A stretch of DNA of 35,201 nt from Pseudomonadota bacterium (GTDB lineage Bacteria; Desulfobacterota; Desulfobacteria; Desulfobacterales; RPRI01). Position numbers and translations under genes: made by a program. The DNA is taken from contig JAHIFE010000150.1 in NCBI GenBank assembly GCA_018901125.1, positions 1 to 35,201 on the forward strand, given 5' to 3'. Positions 9,194 through 17,438 of this stretch are shown here, piece after piece; the first letter of the stretch is position 1; the number at the start of each line of letters is the position of its first letter. Below the pieces are notes generated by a model, which saw only the letters and a program-made list of their open reading frames with translations, searched no databases and was not told the origin of the DNA.

Positions 9194-9370
9194 CGGACTT
9201 GTAAAAATTCTTAAGAGGAGGCCATTTTCCACAACGTGAATGTCATTTTATTGACTATTTACGAATGTATTCAAAGTTGATCGGTATCGCGTATCGAATA
9301 TCTAGTTCGATGTGTAAATTTCAACAGTCCGGAGATGTTGAAACAAATAAATTAATCGGAGCTTACTGTA
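9194..9370 (+). other. flhF-flhG intergenic leader
   Basis: These 177 bases carry no gene. They hold two perfect inverted repeats: ATCGAA-N7-TTCGAT at 9293-9311 and TTTCAACA-N9-TGTTGAAA at 9319-9343. They also hold the ribosome binding site of flhG (ATCGGAGC). This is the largest gap in the first 12 kb, so a separate promoter or a post-transcriptional control point for flhG-fliA is plausible. I could not identify a convincing -35/-10 pair. Confidence 0.5.
9319..9343 (+). promoter_or_regulatory. Hairpin with GGA in its loop, flhG leader
   Basis: An 8-bp perfect stem (TTTCAACA / TGTTGAAA) closes a 9-base loop GTCCGGAGA. A second GGA lies in the flhG Shine-Dalgarno sequence about 25 bases downstream. 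GGA in a hairpin loop plus GGA in the ribosome binding site is the usual layout of a CsrA-repressed leader, and csrA is encoded at 22188 in this cluster. The loop lacks the best CsrA consensus, so a DNA operator is an equal alternative. Confidence 0.35.
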
Positions 9371-10297
9371 ATGGATCAGGCGACGCATTTGAGACAAATG
9401 ATAGAAATAAAATCTCAAAATATAATTAAACAAAAAACAGACAGAGCTGTTGAAGCGGGTTTAAAAGCTAAAGTCCCCAGAGTGATTGCTGTCGCCAGCG
9501 GGAAAGGGGGTGTAGGAAAAACCAATATAGTCGTTAATCTCGCTATTGCTTTTCGGCGAATTGGTAATCGTGTTTTGATTTTTGATGCCGATCTGGGATT
9601 GGCTAATATCGATATTATATTCGGTCTCAACCCGAAGTGTAATATAGAAAATATGATTAAGGGAGAAAAGGAACTCTCTCAGGTTATTGTTAAAGGCCCG
9701 GAAGGTGTCGATATTATCCCGGCAAGTTCGGGTGTTCAGGAATTGACGCAATTGACAGAAGGCCAGAAGATGAATCTGTTGAATGAGTTTGATATGCTAA
9801 ACCGTATGTACGATTTGTTGCTTGTTGATACTGGCGCCGGCGTATCTTCAAATGTTATATATTTTAATCTTGCCGCAGAAGAACGGATGATTGTTGTAAC
9901 TCCTGAACCTACTTCAGTAACCGATGCTTATGCCCTAATAAAAATATTGTATTTTAAATACGGGATAAAAAATTTTTATCTGTTACTGAATATGGTGAAT
10001 GACGAAAAGGAAGCAAAATCAGTTTACAGCAAATTTTCAAAAGTTGTTGATAGATTTATGGGCGGAATTTCCATAGACTATGCTGGTTTTATTCCCCGTG
10101 ATAAATTTTTGGTAGAAGCTGTTTCACGTAGAAAACCGGTTATGCGTGCTTACCCGGATGCTCCATCGTGTAAAAGCTTTAAGTTATTGGCCGACTATCT
10201 CTCAAAAAAAGAAAAAACAGAACAGATTGACGGCAATATTAAATTTTTCTGGAAAAGACTAATCGGCGGAGAAACCGATGCTGACAATAAGCGCTGA
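9371..10297 (+). CDS. flhG: MinD-like ATPase FlhG (FleN), flagellar number control
   Basis: The product has 308 residues. A deviant Walker A motif ASGKGGVGKT (about residues 42-51), the switch DADLGLANIDIIFGL and LLVDTGAGVS identify a ParA/MinD-family ATPase, and the position between flhF and fliA identifies FlhG. FlhG limits flagellar number by opposing FlhF, and in some bacteria it also restrains the sigma-54 activator. The end overlaps the fliA start. Confidence 0.95.
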   Translation: MDQATHLRQMIEIKSQNIIKQKTDRAVEAGLKAKVPRVIAVASGKGGVGKTNIVVNLAIAFRRIGNRVLIFDADLGLANIDIIFGLNPKCNIENMIKGEKELSQVIVKGPEGVDIIPASSGVQELTQLTEGQKMNLLNEFDMLNRMYDLLLVDTGAGVSSNVIYFNLAAEERMIVVTPEPTSVTDAYALIKILYFKYGIKNFYLLLNMVNDEKEAKSVYSKFSKVVDRFMGGISIDYAGFIPRDKFLVEAVSRRKPVMRAYPDAPSCKSFKLLADYLSKKEKTEQIDGNIKFFWKRLIGGETDADNKR

Positions 10298-11045
10298 AAT
10301 TAATCGATATGTAGAAGCTTCTCAACTTAACTTTGAAGAACAAAAAGTAAGTCATAGAGAAAAACTCATCATGAAATATGCGCCGCTTGTAAAATACATT
10401 TCAGACAGGCTGGCGATTCGAATGCCATCGCATATTTTAAAAGATGATTTACATAGCGCCGGAATATTGGGGTTGTTTGATGCGATCGATAATTTTGATT
10501 CCAGCAGAGGAATCAAATTTGAGACTTACGCATCTTACAGGATAAGAGGCGCTATTCTGGATGAAATGAGGAAACTGGATTGGATTCCAAGATCTGTAAG
10601 AAAAGATATTCAGACAATTGAAGCTGCCATATCAGCTGCTCAGGTAAAACTTGACCGAACTCCGGAAGATGAAGAAATTGCTCAGGAGATGGGAGTCAAT
10701 CTTGAAACCTACTACAAAATGATAGACAGGACACATAATATAAACCTTTTAAGCCTTGATGAGCCTACTCGTGGCACAACAATTACTGCTGTTAACAAAA
10801 TAGAATCAGACAATCCATCGCCTTTCGATAAAATCAAAAAAAGCGAACTCAAGAAAGTAATTGCGGGCGCTTTGGCTAATCTGCCCGAAAAAGTCCAAAT
10901 GGTCATTTCGCTATATTATTTTGACGAGATGACCTTAAAGGAGATTGCAGAAATAATGGGATTGACTGAATCACGGATATCCCAGATACACTCAAAGGCT
11001 ATCATCATATTAAGGACAAAGCTGAAAGCATATTTTGAAGGTTGA
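10278..11045 (+). CDS. fliA: RNA polymerase sigma-28 factor FliA
   Basis: The product has 255 residues with sigma regions 2 (DDLHSAGILGLFDAIDNFDS), 3 and 4 (LKEIAEIMGLTESRISQIHSKAI). This is the FliA/WhiG class, which lacks region 1. It directs transcription of late flagellar genes from TAAA-type -35 and GCCGATAA -10 sequences; such a promoter is present at 18942-18968. The start overlaps flhG by 20 bases and has GGAG at a good distance. FlgM, its usual anti-sigma partner, is not seen in the window. Confidence 0.96.
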   Translation: MLTISAEINRYVEASQLNFEEQKVSHREKLIMKYAPLVKYISDRLAIRMPSHILKDDLHSAGILGLFDAIDNFDSSRGIKFETYASYRIRGAILDEMRKLDWIPRSVRKDIQTIEAAISAAQVKLDRTPEDEEIAQEMGVNLETYYKMIDRTHNINLLSLDEPTRGTTITAVNKIESDNPSPFDKIKKSELKKVIAGALANLPEKVQMVISLYYFDEMTLKEIAEIMGLTESRISQIHSKAIIILRTKLKAYFEG

Positions 11046-11047
11046 GT

Positions 11048-11857
11048 ATGGATTCGAATAAAACCGGTATTGAATATGAGCAGTTTAACGGAGATGAACT
11101 ATCGGAACCGGAAACTGATGAACAATTCACCGGAGATGAACTATCGGAACCGGAAACTGATGAACAATTCACCGGGGATGAACTATCGGAACCGGAAAGT
11201 GATGAACGATTCACCGGGGATGAACTATCGGAACCTGAAAGCAAAAAAATAATCATTGGAAAGGAAATAGACGGCTTTGAAAATGATAAACGTTTGACCG
11301 GGAAAGAACATGACAAGACTGGTAGTAAAATAGAAAATAAAACGATTCAGAACGATTCATCTGATAGCCGGAAAGATTTGAATCCGGTTGATGAAGAACT
11401 GACTCCAACCAGGAAGAAAAAATTTACAGCTGTTCATAAAATATCCGGTATAGTTATTTTGGTATGTCTTATAGCATCATGCATATATTTTTTTATCTTG
11501 AGACAGTCCGAAGTGCAAGATAAGCCAATAACGGCAAATAAAATATCGGCGAAGATCGAAAATCAGGCATTAGTGTTCGAAACGTTTATAGTTCCTTTTG
11601 AAGGCAATAAGTATTACACATATATGCTGGTTGATGTTTCTTTTGATGTTCCCGTGAGTAAAACACGCTTTGAAATGATTGAAAAACAAAATGAACTTAG
11701 AAAAATAATATACGACATATTATTAAATGAGATTGGTGGTTCCAAATCCCTTCCGCCGGTGATTGATATAAAGAATAATATAAAGTCCGGAGTTAATGCG
11801 ATTCTTGAAAAAGGGAAGATTGAAGAAGTATTTATAACAAAATATAATGCTGTATGA
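11048..11857 (+). CDS. FliL-like membrane protein with N-terminal 14-residue tandem repeats
   Basis: The product has about 269 residues from ATG 11048 (TTG 11042 is possible, but ATG has GAAGG at the right distance). The N-terminal half is acidic and repetitive: four near-identical 14-residue units of the type EQFTGDELSEPETD, then two decayed units (KIIIGKEIDGFEND and KRLTGKEHDKTGSK). One membrane segment follows (about 133-152, GIVILVCLIASCIYFFI). The C-terminal part resembles the FliL domain at 927-1445: VFETFIVPF matches YPLESFIVNL, and the end EVFITKYNAV matches RIYFTEFVVQ. I infer a second FliL-type stator-associated protein with a cytoplasmic repeat arm. The function of the repeats is unknown. 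Confidence 0.65.
   Translation: MDSNKTGIEYEQFNGDELSEPETDEQFTGDELSEPETDEQFTGDELSEPESDERFTGDELSEPESKKIIIGKEIDGFENDKRLTGKEHDKTGSKIENKTIQNDSSDSRKDLNPVDEELTPTRKKKFTAVHKISGIVILVCLIASCIYFFILRQSEVQDKPITANKISAKIENQALVFETFIVPFEGNKYYTYMLVDVSFDVPVSKTRFEMIEKQNELRKIIYDILLNEIGGSKSLPPVIDIKNNIKSGVNAILEKGKIEEVFITKYNAV
11078..11329 (+). repeat. 42-bp coding tandem repeat (4 clear plus 2 decayed units)
   Basis: Units run 11078-11119, 11120-11161, 11162-11203 and 11204-11245 with only a few base differences. Two diverged units of the same 14-codon length follow at 11246-11287 and 11288-11329. Unit length is a multiple of three, so copy-number change would keep the reading frame. The strong DNA identity of the first four suggests recent expansion. 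Confidence 0.9.
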
Positions 11858-11877
11858 CAGATTAATGGATAAATAAA

Positions 11878-12183
11878 ATGAGCAGTTCATCAAATATTAA
11901 TAGTATCTTAAGCCAAAGCACTGCTATTAAGGAAATACACAACGTCAGGAAGCAAAGTCTGGAATTAAACCAGCAGTATGTTGCTCAGCATGCTGAGATC
12001 CGGAAAGAGGAAGACAAAAGAAAAGTTCTGGAATCCAATGCTGGCGGTCATGTGGAAATCGGTAATGAAAATGAAAGAAACAAAATGAAAAGCAAGAATC
12101 AGGAAAAAACAAATTCTTCAAAAGATACAGCTGAGAATGAATCAAAACCTTCTGATGAACACATTATAGATATTACGGTGTAA
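11878..12183 (+). CDS. Small charged protein of flagellar cluster, function unknown
   Basis: This 101-residue soluble protein is rich in Lys, Glu, Asn and Ser. Its N-terminal half (about 15-60) is predicted by eye as helical or coiled-coil, a low-complexity polar stretch follows, and it ends in HIIDITV. No known domain is recognised. It lies 20 bases after the FliL-like gene and two bases before the next gene in the same direction. The tight spacing supports it being a real gene of the flagellar operon. Confidence 0.6.
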   Translation: MSSSSNINSILSQSTAIKEIHNVRKQSLELNQQYVAQHAEIRKEEDKRKVLESNAGGHVEIGNENERNKMKSKNQEKTNSSKDTAENESKPSDEHIIDITV

Positions 12184-12185
12184 AT

Positions 12186-12656
12186 ATGGCTATGTTTGAT
12201 ATTAAGCATTTAATTGTACTATTGATAAGCATTGACATCTTTATGATAATTACCTTTGTATATCTGATCAGAAAAATAAGATCGATGCCAAAAACGGAAA
12301 GATTCGAAGAAGGTATCAGGATTTTTGAATCTTTGCTTAGTGATGCGGATCAAATAACCGGATGTTTTGGCGAGCAGGTCAAGACAAAATATGACATGAT
12401 CAAAAATATAAACGCACAACTGGACAGACGCATAGATAGTATAAACGTACTATTGAGCAGAGCAGATATAATTCTTTCTTATAACGAGAAGAAAGCCGAT
12501 CGGGCCGATCAGCCCGCAAAGTCGATTCTTCTTAAGCAAAAAGAAATTGTTGATCTTGATAGCAAGGGTTGTGATGTGGATGAAATTGCACACAGGCTTT
12601 TGATCCCGAAAGGCGAAGTTAAACTAATCCTTGAATTAAACAAACAAACAGCCTGA
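12186..12656 (+). CDS. Membrane-anchored protein with C-terminal HTH-like region (DUF2802/DUF6115-like)
   Basis: The product has 156 residues. It has an N-terminal membrane helix (about 5-27, LIVLLISIDIFMIITFVYLI), a central helical region, and a C-terminal segment EIVDLDSKGCDVDEIAHRLLIPKGEVKLILEL that looks like a short helix-turn-helix. Small proteins with this architecture (DUF2802 or DUF6115 families) are common in flagellar operons next to hook or basal-body genes; their role is not known. The family assignment is from memory of the pattern, not a search. Confidence 0.6.
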   Translation: MAMFDIKHLIVLLISIDIFMIITFVYLIRKIRSMPKTERFEEGIRIFESLLSDADQITGCFGEQVKTKYDMIKNINAQLDRRIDSINVLLSRADIILSYNEKKADRADQPAKSILLKQKEIVDLDSKGCDVDEIAHRLLIPKGEVKLILELNKQTA

Positions 12657-12681
12657 TGACTAAATATAGCTGAATTCCAAT

Positions 12682-13758
12682 ATGATCGAATTTAATAATC
12701 TGATAAATTCAAAAGTCATGATTTATGACCCGGATATAAAGCGTTCAGCAAGTCCGGTCATGTTCGGCGAAAATGAAATTGTTAAAGGAAAGGTCATTGA
12801 AATTCTTGATTCAGAAACTGCAATTATCAATATTAAAGGACGAAACTTTAGCGCAAAGACTCTGGTTCCATTGAAAATCGGCGCAGATATGGCGTTTAAA
12901 GTTGAAAGATTAACGCCGGTCCCGGTTCTTAAGCCACTTGGCATTCAATTCGTTAAACCTGAAGCTGCTAGTATTCCAACCATATTGTCTGCCATAGAAG
13001 ATAATTTATGGAAATCTGTGTTTGAAAAAATTACAACCGTCAAAGGTTCGACGCCTGAAAAGATATCATATAACCAAATTGTAGAAAATTTACCAAAAAA
13101 ACTATTGGAATCCGGGAGATCTGAATATTTAAAGGAGATCATAGACCGGTCTGGTTTATTTTTCGAGGCGAAACTAAAAGGAGCGTTAGAGCAAAAGCCA
13201 ATAAATGCAGAACAAATCAGGCAGCTCATAAACAATGATGTAAAAGGATTGCTTTCAGATTTACTTTCAAAAACAGATAACGAAGAGGCCAAACAATTAC
13301 TGTCTGTTATAAAGAACTTGCAGATGCTTGATATATCAGGGCTTGAGCAGGAGAGAAAAATATTTATTCCTCTGCCTTTTCTACTGCCTGATGGGCAATT
13401 TTGCGTTGCGCAGCTGCTGTTCCAATTGCCAATGGTGCTAAAGGATGCCCCCGAAGAATCAGCGGAAGAAAACGGTCAGTTAAAGATATCCTTATTACTT
13501 GAACTTTCCTCCCTTGGTCCAATTCGGGCGGATTTTACCTTAAATGGCAAAATGGTTTATGGAATGTTTAGAGCCTCCATTGCCGAGACTGTAGAAATAT
13601 TAGAAACCGAAATGGATTCTTTTGTAAAAAACCTTGAGGATAAAGGATTTTCTATAAAGCACATTGAGTGCCGGCTTAAAGAGCCTGAAATTGTCACTGA
13701 ACCGCTTTTATTGGATATGATCCAGGCAACAGAAAACAATATTAATCTGGTAGGATAG
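12682..13758 (+). CDS. fliK: FliK-like flagellar hook-length control protein
   Basis: The product has 358 residues. The N-terminal region (about 30-95, VKGKVIEILDSETAIINIKGRNFSAK) has the small beta-rich pattern seen before the variable part of FliK-like proteins. The C-terminal region (about 265-345) resembles the Flg_hook domain: LLLELSSLGPIRADFTLNGK, then an amphipathic helix VEILETEMDSFVKNLEDKGF. FliK measures hook length and triggers the FlhB specificity switch. The next gene encodes an FlhB C-terminal domain, the known FliK partner fold, which supports the call. No strong Shine-Dalgarno precedes the ATG. Confidence 0.65.
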   Translation: MIEFNNLINSKVMIYDPDIKRSASPVMFGENEIVKGKVIEILDSETAIINIKGRNFSAKTLVPLKIGADMAFKVERLTPVPVLKPLGIQFVKPEAASIPTILSAIEDNLWKSVFEKITTVKGSTPEKISYNQIVENLPKKLLESGRSEYLKEIIDRSGLFFEAKLKGALEQKPINAEQIRQLINNDVKGLLSDLLSKTDNEEAKQLLSVIKNLQMLDISGLEQERKIFIPLPFLLPDGQFCVAQLLFQLPMVLKDAPEESAEENGQLKISLLLELSSLGPIRADFTLNGKMVYGMFRASIAETVEILETEMDSFVKNLEDKGFSIKHIECRLKEPEIVTEPLLLDMIQATENNINLVG

Positions 13759-13808
13759 ATGTACTCCTGAAAAAAGCGGTTTTTGATTTTTTGCGAAGGT
13801 ATAAACAG

Positions 13809-14087
13809 ATGACTTCAAAAAAAGGATCCAATAAGGCAGTAGCATTAAGATATACTCCCGAGCGAGAGCATGCTCCACGTGTTGTAGCAACAGGTAAGGG
13901 AACGGTTGCGGAAAAAATTCTTCAGATTGCAAAGGAACATAATATTCATATTCACAATGATCCTGATCTGGTTGAAATGTTGTCTCAGCTTCAACCGGAT
14001 CAGGAAATTCCGCCTGAACTATATAAGATTGTCGCTGAAATACTTGTTTTCGTCTACTCCCTAACCGGTAAAAAAAAGTTTGGGTAG
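13809..14087 (+). CDS. Stand-alone FlhB C-terminal-like protein (FlhX type)
   Basis: The product has about 92 residues from ATG 13809; GAAGG lies nine bases upstream, and TTG 13791 is a less likely start. The whole protein matches the soluble domain of FlhB/YscU: KAVALRYTPEREHAPRVVATGKG, VAEKILQIAKEHNIHIHNDPDLVEML and EIPPELYKIVAEILVFVY. The NPTH motif and the membrane part are absent. Such single domains (often named FlhX or FlhB2) can partly substitute for the cleaved FlhB domain. Its position after the FliK-like gene suggests a role in the export switch. Confidence 0.85.
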   Translation: MTSKKGSNKAVALRYTPEREHAPRVVATGKGTVAEKILQIAKEHNIHIHNDPDLVEMLSQLQPDQEIPPELYKIVAEILVFVYSLTGKKKFG

Positions 14088-14435
14088 GAAAAAAATTCCC
14101 CCCTTTTGCCATGCTTGCCGATTAATTTTATCTGTTTATTTATTTGTCTGCGTTAAACTGACGGGCACAAAAAATATATAATGCAGAATACAGCGTCAGG
14201 AAAAAACAGCTTTATGCTGTGTTATCTATAGCGTTTACAAACATAATATCCCAATTTCTTAAATTTTCAGCAATAGTACTCTACGCAGGAAAACAACAAT
14301 TATATATTTAGTATAAAACGTCTCTGGCACTGATATTGCTTCTGTTATTAATTAAACTCTGTTCAAATTACGATGAATCGCATTAAGCAGGTTTTCGGCT
14401 TATTGGCGGGGAAATAAACAAAATCGAGGTGGAAA
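14088..14435 (+). other. Intergenic region with flgF operon promoter
   Basis: This 348-base AT-rich stretch without a gene separates the export cluster from the rod genes. It holds the sigma-54 promoter at 14325-14340. A small inverted repeat ACAGC-TTTAT-GCTGT at 14206-14220, about 105 bases upstream of the -24 element, could be part of an activator site. The flgF ribosome binding site (GAGGTGG) is just before 14436. No clear intrinsic terminator follows the preceding gene. Confidence 0.6.
14325..14340 (+). promoter_or_regulatory. Sigma-54 promoter upstream of flgF
   Basis: TGGCACTGATATTGCT matches the -24/-12 consensus TGGCAC-N5-TTGCW, with GG and GC exactly ten bases apart. Transcription would start near 14351, about 85 bases before flgF. 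Sigma-54 control of rod and hook genes is known in polar flagellates; the activator and rpoN are not in this window. Confidence 0.88.
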
Positions 14436-15116
14436 ATGATTTCAAGTAATTACAATTTGGTTGAAGGTTCTTTGATACAGCAGCTCAGGTTTGATACCCT
14501 TTCAAACAATCTTGCCAATGTAAATACTACTGCTTTTAAGCAGGATATTGTATCTTTTGATGAAAATTTATCTTTGAACAAGTCTTCCATCGATTTTTCT
14601 TCCGGTCCAATCGTTTATACCGGAAACTCATTCGATATTGCACTCGAAAGTCCGGGGTTTTTCAAGATACAGACCCCTTCCGGTGTAAAATATTCAAGAG
14701 ATGGGGCATTCAGCCTTAACAGAGACGGTATGCTGGTTACTCGTAATGGAGATCAGGTACTTGGACAAAATGGTCCGATTAGTATATCCGGCAGTAATGT
14801 GATCATCGGATCTGATGGTCAAGTCATCGAAGACGGCAGCCCTGGTGATAAAATATTTGTCGCAGATATCAAAGATTTAAAGCTTCTTAAAAAAGAAGGC
14901 ATGAATTACTATAGTTATGAAGGAGAAGCTAAAAATATAACAAGCGCCGGAAAAGTCAGCATTAAGCAAAATTATATAGAAAAATCCAACGTGAATATAA
15001 CTGAAGAAATGATCAGGATGATTGAAACCTTCAGAACATTTGAATCCATACAAAAAGCGGTTCAGAATACGGATGAGACAACAGGCAAAATGGTCAATGA
15101 TTCTGAGCTACTTTAA
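14436..15116 (+). CDS. flgF: Flagellar proximal rod protein FlgF
   Basis: The product has 226 residues. The N-terminal Flg_bb_rod motif (LRFDTLSNNLANVNTTAFKQD) and the C-terminal helix ending in a FRTFESIQKAVQ pattern identify a rod/hook family protein. The region SPGFFKIQTPSGVKYSRDGAFSLNRDG is typical of FlgF/FlgG. It precedes flgG, and its shorter, less conserved sequence fits FlgF. It is probably the first gene of the sigma-54 operon. Confidence 0.9.
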   Translation: MISSNYNLVEGSLIQQLRFDTLSNNLANVNTTAFKQDIVSFDENLSLNKSSIDFSSGPIVYTGNSFDIALESPGFFKIQTPSGVKYSRDGAFSLNRDGMLVTRNGDQVLGQNGPISISGSNVIIGSDGQVIEDGSPGDKIFVADIKDLKLLKKEGMNYYSYEGEAKNITSAGKVSIKQNYIEKSNVNITEEMIRMIETFRTFESIQKAVQNTDETTGKMVNDSELL

Positions 15117-15160
15117 TTGGGACACACAAAAGATACATATTAGTTAAACAGGAGGTATTT

Positions 15161-15943
15161 ATGCTTAGGGGAATGTGGTCGGCTGCATCCGGAATGGATG
15201 CACAGAAAATGATGATAGATGTTATTTCCAATAACCTTGCTAACGTGAATACGGTAGGATTCAAGAAGAGCAGGCCTGATTTTCAGGATCTTATGTACCA
15301 GACCATGAGTCAGGGCGGATCAACAACTACTTCGGGAGATCAGATACCGGGCGGTATCCAGGTCGGCATGGGGACAATGCCGGTCAGTGTTCAAAAAATG
15401 TTTATGCAGGGCGATTTCAAGGAAACAAAAAATGAACTGGACATGTCCATAGAAGGAAAAGGGTTTTTCAAGGTTATAAGTAATGATGAGGAGGTTTATA
15501 CCAGAGCAGGTAATTTCAAGATGGATAAGGATGGAAACATCTGTACTCCTAACGGTGAAAAATTACAGCCTGCTATGTCTATCCCCTCTGATACACTAAC
15601 AATTAGTATTGACAAATCCGGAACAGTAACTGCTTTCGGTCCTTCCGGACAAGGAACCGTGGTCGGTGTGATCGAGTTATACTCTTTTGCGAATCCGGCA
15701 GGTCTTTTCAGCATGGGGCATAATAATTATAGATCAAACGATGCTTCAGGTGAAGCAATAGCAGGCGCACCAGGTTCGGAAGGAATGGGTACAATTGCGC
15801 AGGGCTTTATCGAGATGTCGAATGTAGATGTTGTTGAAGAAATGGTGGCAATGATTATGGCCCAGAGGGCTTATGAGGTATCCAGCAAATCAATTCAAAC
15901 TGCGGATAATATGCTGCAGATGGCAAACAACATCAAGAGGTAA
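15161..15943 (+). CDS. flgG: Flagellar distal rod protein FlgG
   Basis: The product has 260 residues, the standard FlgG size. It contains MLRGMWSAASGMDAQKMMIDVISNNLANVNTVGFKK at the N-terminus and the C-terminal MSNVDVVEEMVAMIMAQRAYEVSSKSIQTADNML. FlgG forms the distal rod, the drive shaft of the motor. A very strong Shine-Dalgarno (AGGAGG) lies eight bases before the ATG. Confidence 0.97.
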   Translation: MLRGMWSAASGMDAQKMMIDVISNNLANVNTVGFKKSRPDFQDLMYQTMSQGGSTTTSGDQIPGGIQVGMGTMPVSVQKMFMQGDFKETKNELDMSIEGKGFFKVISNDEEVYTRAGNFKMDKDGNICTPNGEKLQPAMSIPSDTLTISIDKSGTVTAFGPSGQGTVVGVIELYSFANPAGLFSMGHNNYRSNDASGEAIAGAPGSEGMGTIAQGFIEMSNVDVVEEMVAMIMAQRAYEVSSKSIQTADNMLQMANNIKR

Positions 15944-15948
15944 TAATA

Positions 15949-16704
15949 ATGAGTGAATCTGTGCGCACGATCATTATTCTTGTATGCCTTTTGCTTTTTG
16001 GCTCAGCTTTCGAAGTAAGTTCAAATGAGAATGTTCAAAAGACGAAGGTTTTGGATGATTCAAGTCAGCTAATACCGGAAGCTATGTTCAGGGAGGCTTA
16101 TAGCCAGTTTATCTGTTCACGTCTGGAAAAGAAAAAGGACGATATCATTTTGTCCAGATTTACAGTTAGCGGCGATAAACCACTACCTGCCGGCAAAGTG
16201 TCTTTGAAGTTGTTCAATAAAGGGCGTGAAGAATTTGCAGGATACGTGCGGCTGATTGCAATTGTCAGTATTGATGACATTCCAAAAACGGAAGTAAAGC
16301 TTTCGGGCTGGGTTGATGTGTTTGATTCCGTGGTATGTGCATCGCAGAATTTAAATAGAGGAGATGTTATTACTGCCGGGGATATACATCTTGAAAGAAA
16401 AAATATCTCCCGTCTTAATTCAGACACTCTTAAGGATGTTGATCAGGCGATCGGTCTCATGGCCAAACATGATATAAAGGATAACGATTGTCTTAAAGAG
16501 TGGATGCTTAAGAGAAATCCGCTTGTTAACAAAGGAGATATGGTCACGATACTTGCGGAGCATGGAAGCATAAGAATTACAGCGCCCGGAAGAATTCTTG
16601 AGAAAGGATATATGGGTGATTATATCAAAGTTCAGAATGCGATGAGCAAAAAAAGTGTTTATGCAAAGATTATTAATGATTCAACTGTAGTAGTGGATTT
16701 TTGA
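15949..16704 (+). CDS. flgA: P-ring assembly chaperone FlgA
   Basis: The product has 251 residues. It has an N-terminal signal peptide (about 6-22, TIIILVCLLLFGSAFEV), a divergent middle, and a C-terminal SAF-type domain with NLNRGDVITAGDIHLERKNIS, PLVNKGDMVTILAEHGSIRITAPGRILEKG and a final region that ends in VVVDF. FlgA is a periplasmic chaperone for FlgI. It lies directly before flgH and flgI. Confidence 0.9.
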   Translation: MSESVRTIIILVCLLLFGSAFEVSSNENVQKTKVLDDSSQLIPEAMFREAYSQFICSRLEKKKDDIILSRFTVSGDKPLPAGKVSLKLFNKGREEFAGYVRLIAIVSIDDIPKTEVKLSGWVDVFDSVVCASQNLNRGDVITAGDIHLERKNISRLNSDTLKDVDQAIGLMAKHDIKDNDCLKEWMLKRNPLVNKGDMVTILAEHGSIRITAPGRILEKGYMGDYIKVQNAMSKKSVYAKIINDSTVVVDF

Positions 16705-16712
16705 GGGTAAAA

Positions 16713-17438
16713 ATGATTCCAAAATACATTGCAGTATTATGCATTATGCTTGGACTGATTACAGGTTGTTCAGCCGGTTCTCAATATATTAAGCAGGCTG
16801 CTAAAACTGAAGTAAAAAGTACTACCAATGACCAGTCTCCTTATGCCTACCAGCCTCCTGAAAAATCGGAAGGATCTTTGTGGTCGGAATCGGAAGGCTC
16901 TTTTCTTTTTCCGGACAGAAGAGCGCGGCGTGTTGGCGATTTAGTTATCGTTAGAATTGTTGAAGATCCTGAGGCAAAACTTAATGCCAGCACCAATGCA
17001 AGCAGGTCGTCCGGTGTGGATGCTTCAAAACTGGAATTTTTGGGTTTTATGAAGGCACTGGCGGAAAAAAATTCCCGCCTTGCACAGGACCCGGGAAAGG
17101 ATGATCTGATGCTTGCTTCTTTGGGGACAAAATTCGATGGCAAGGGTTCGAGTGATAGAGACGGACATATAAAAGCATATGTTTCTGCTGTAGTTTTAAA
17201 GGTATTTCCAAACGGGAACATGTTCATAAACGGCAGACGGGAAATAAAAGTTAATAACGAAACAGAATATATTACATTATCCGGAATAGTAAGAGCTGAG
17301 GATATCAGTACGGCAAACGAGGTATCTTCTGCCTATGTTGCTGAGGCTAAAATCTCTTATTCCGGAAAGGGTCCTGTAGCAGATAAACAAAGACCCGGAT
17401 GGCTTATGGGGGTTATTGATTATGTATGGCCGTTTTAA
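16713..17438 (+). CDS. flgH: Flagellar L-ring lipoprotein FlgH
   Basis: The product has about 241 residues from ATG 16713; GAGGG lies five bases upstream and just after the flgA stop. The N-terminus has a lipoprotein signal with lipobox LITGC. Mature FlgH features follow: GSLWSESEGSFLFPDRRARRVGDLVIVRI and the C-terminal GIVRAEDISTANEVSSAYVAEAKISYSGKG. FlgH forms the outer-membrane L-ring, so the cell has an outer membrane. Confidence 0.95.
   Translation: MIPKYIAVLCIMLGLITGCSAGSQYIKQAAKTEVKSTTNDQSPYAYQPPEKSEGSLWSESEGSFLFPDRRARRVGDLVIVRIVEDPEAKLNASTNASRSSGVDASKLEFLGFMKALAEKNSRLAQDPGKDDLMLASLGTKFDGKGSSDRDGHIKAYVSAVVLKVFPNGNMFINGRREIKVNNETEYITLSGIVRAEDISTANEVSSAYVAEAKISYSGKGPVADKQRPGWLMGVIDYVWPF

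Noticed and set aside
11070-11252. Alternate-frame and minus-strand repeat proteins over the tandem repeats
   Set aside because: The 42-bp unit keeps every frame open, so these are by-products of the repeat. Only the frame continuing into the membrane and FliL-like domain is credible.
11078-11329. CRISPR-like repeats
   Set aside because: The units are directly adjacent without spacers and lie inside a coding region with codon periodicity.
14117-14124. Second sigma-28 -10 (GCCGATTA) after the FlhB-like gene
   Set aside because: One base off consensus and no matching -35 at 11 bases upstream.
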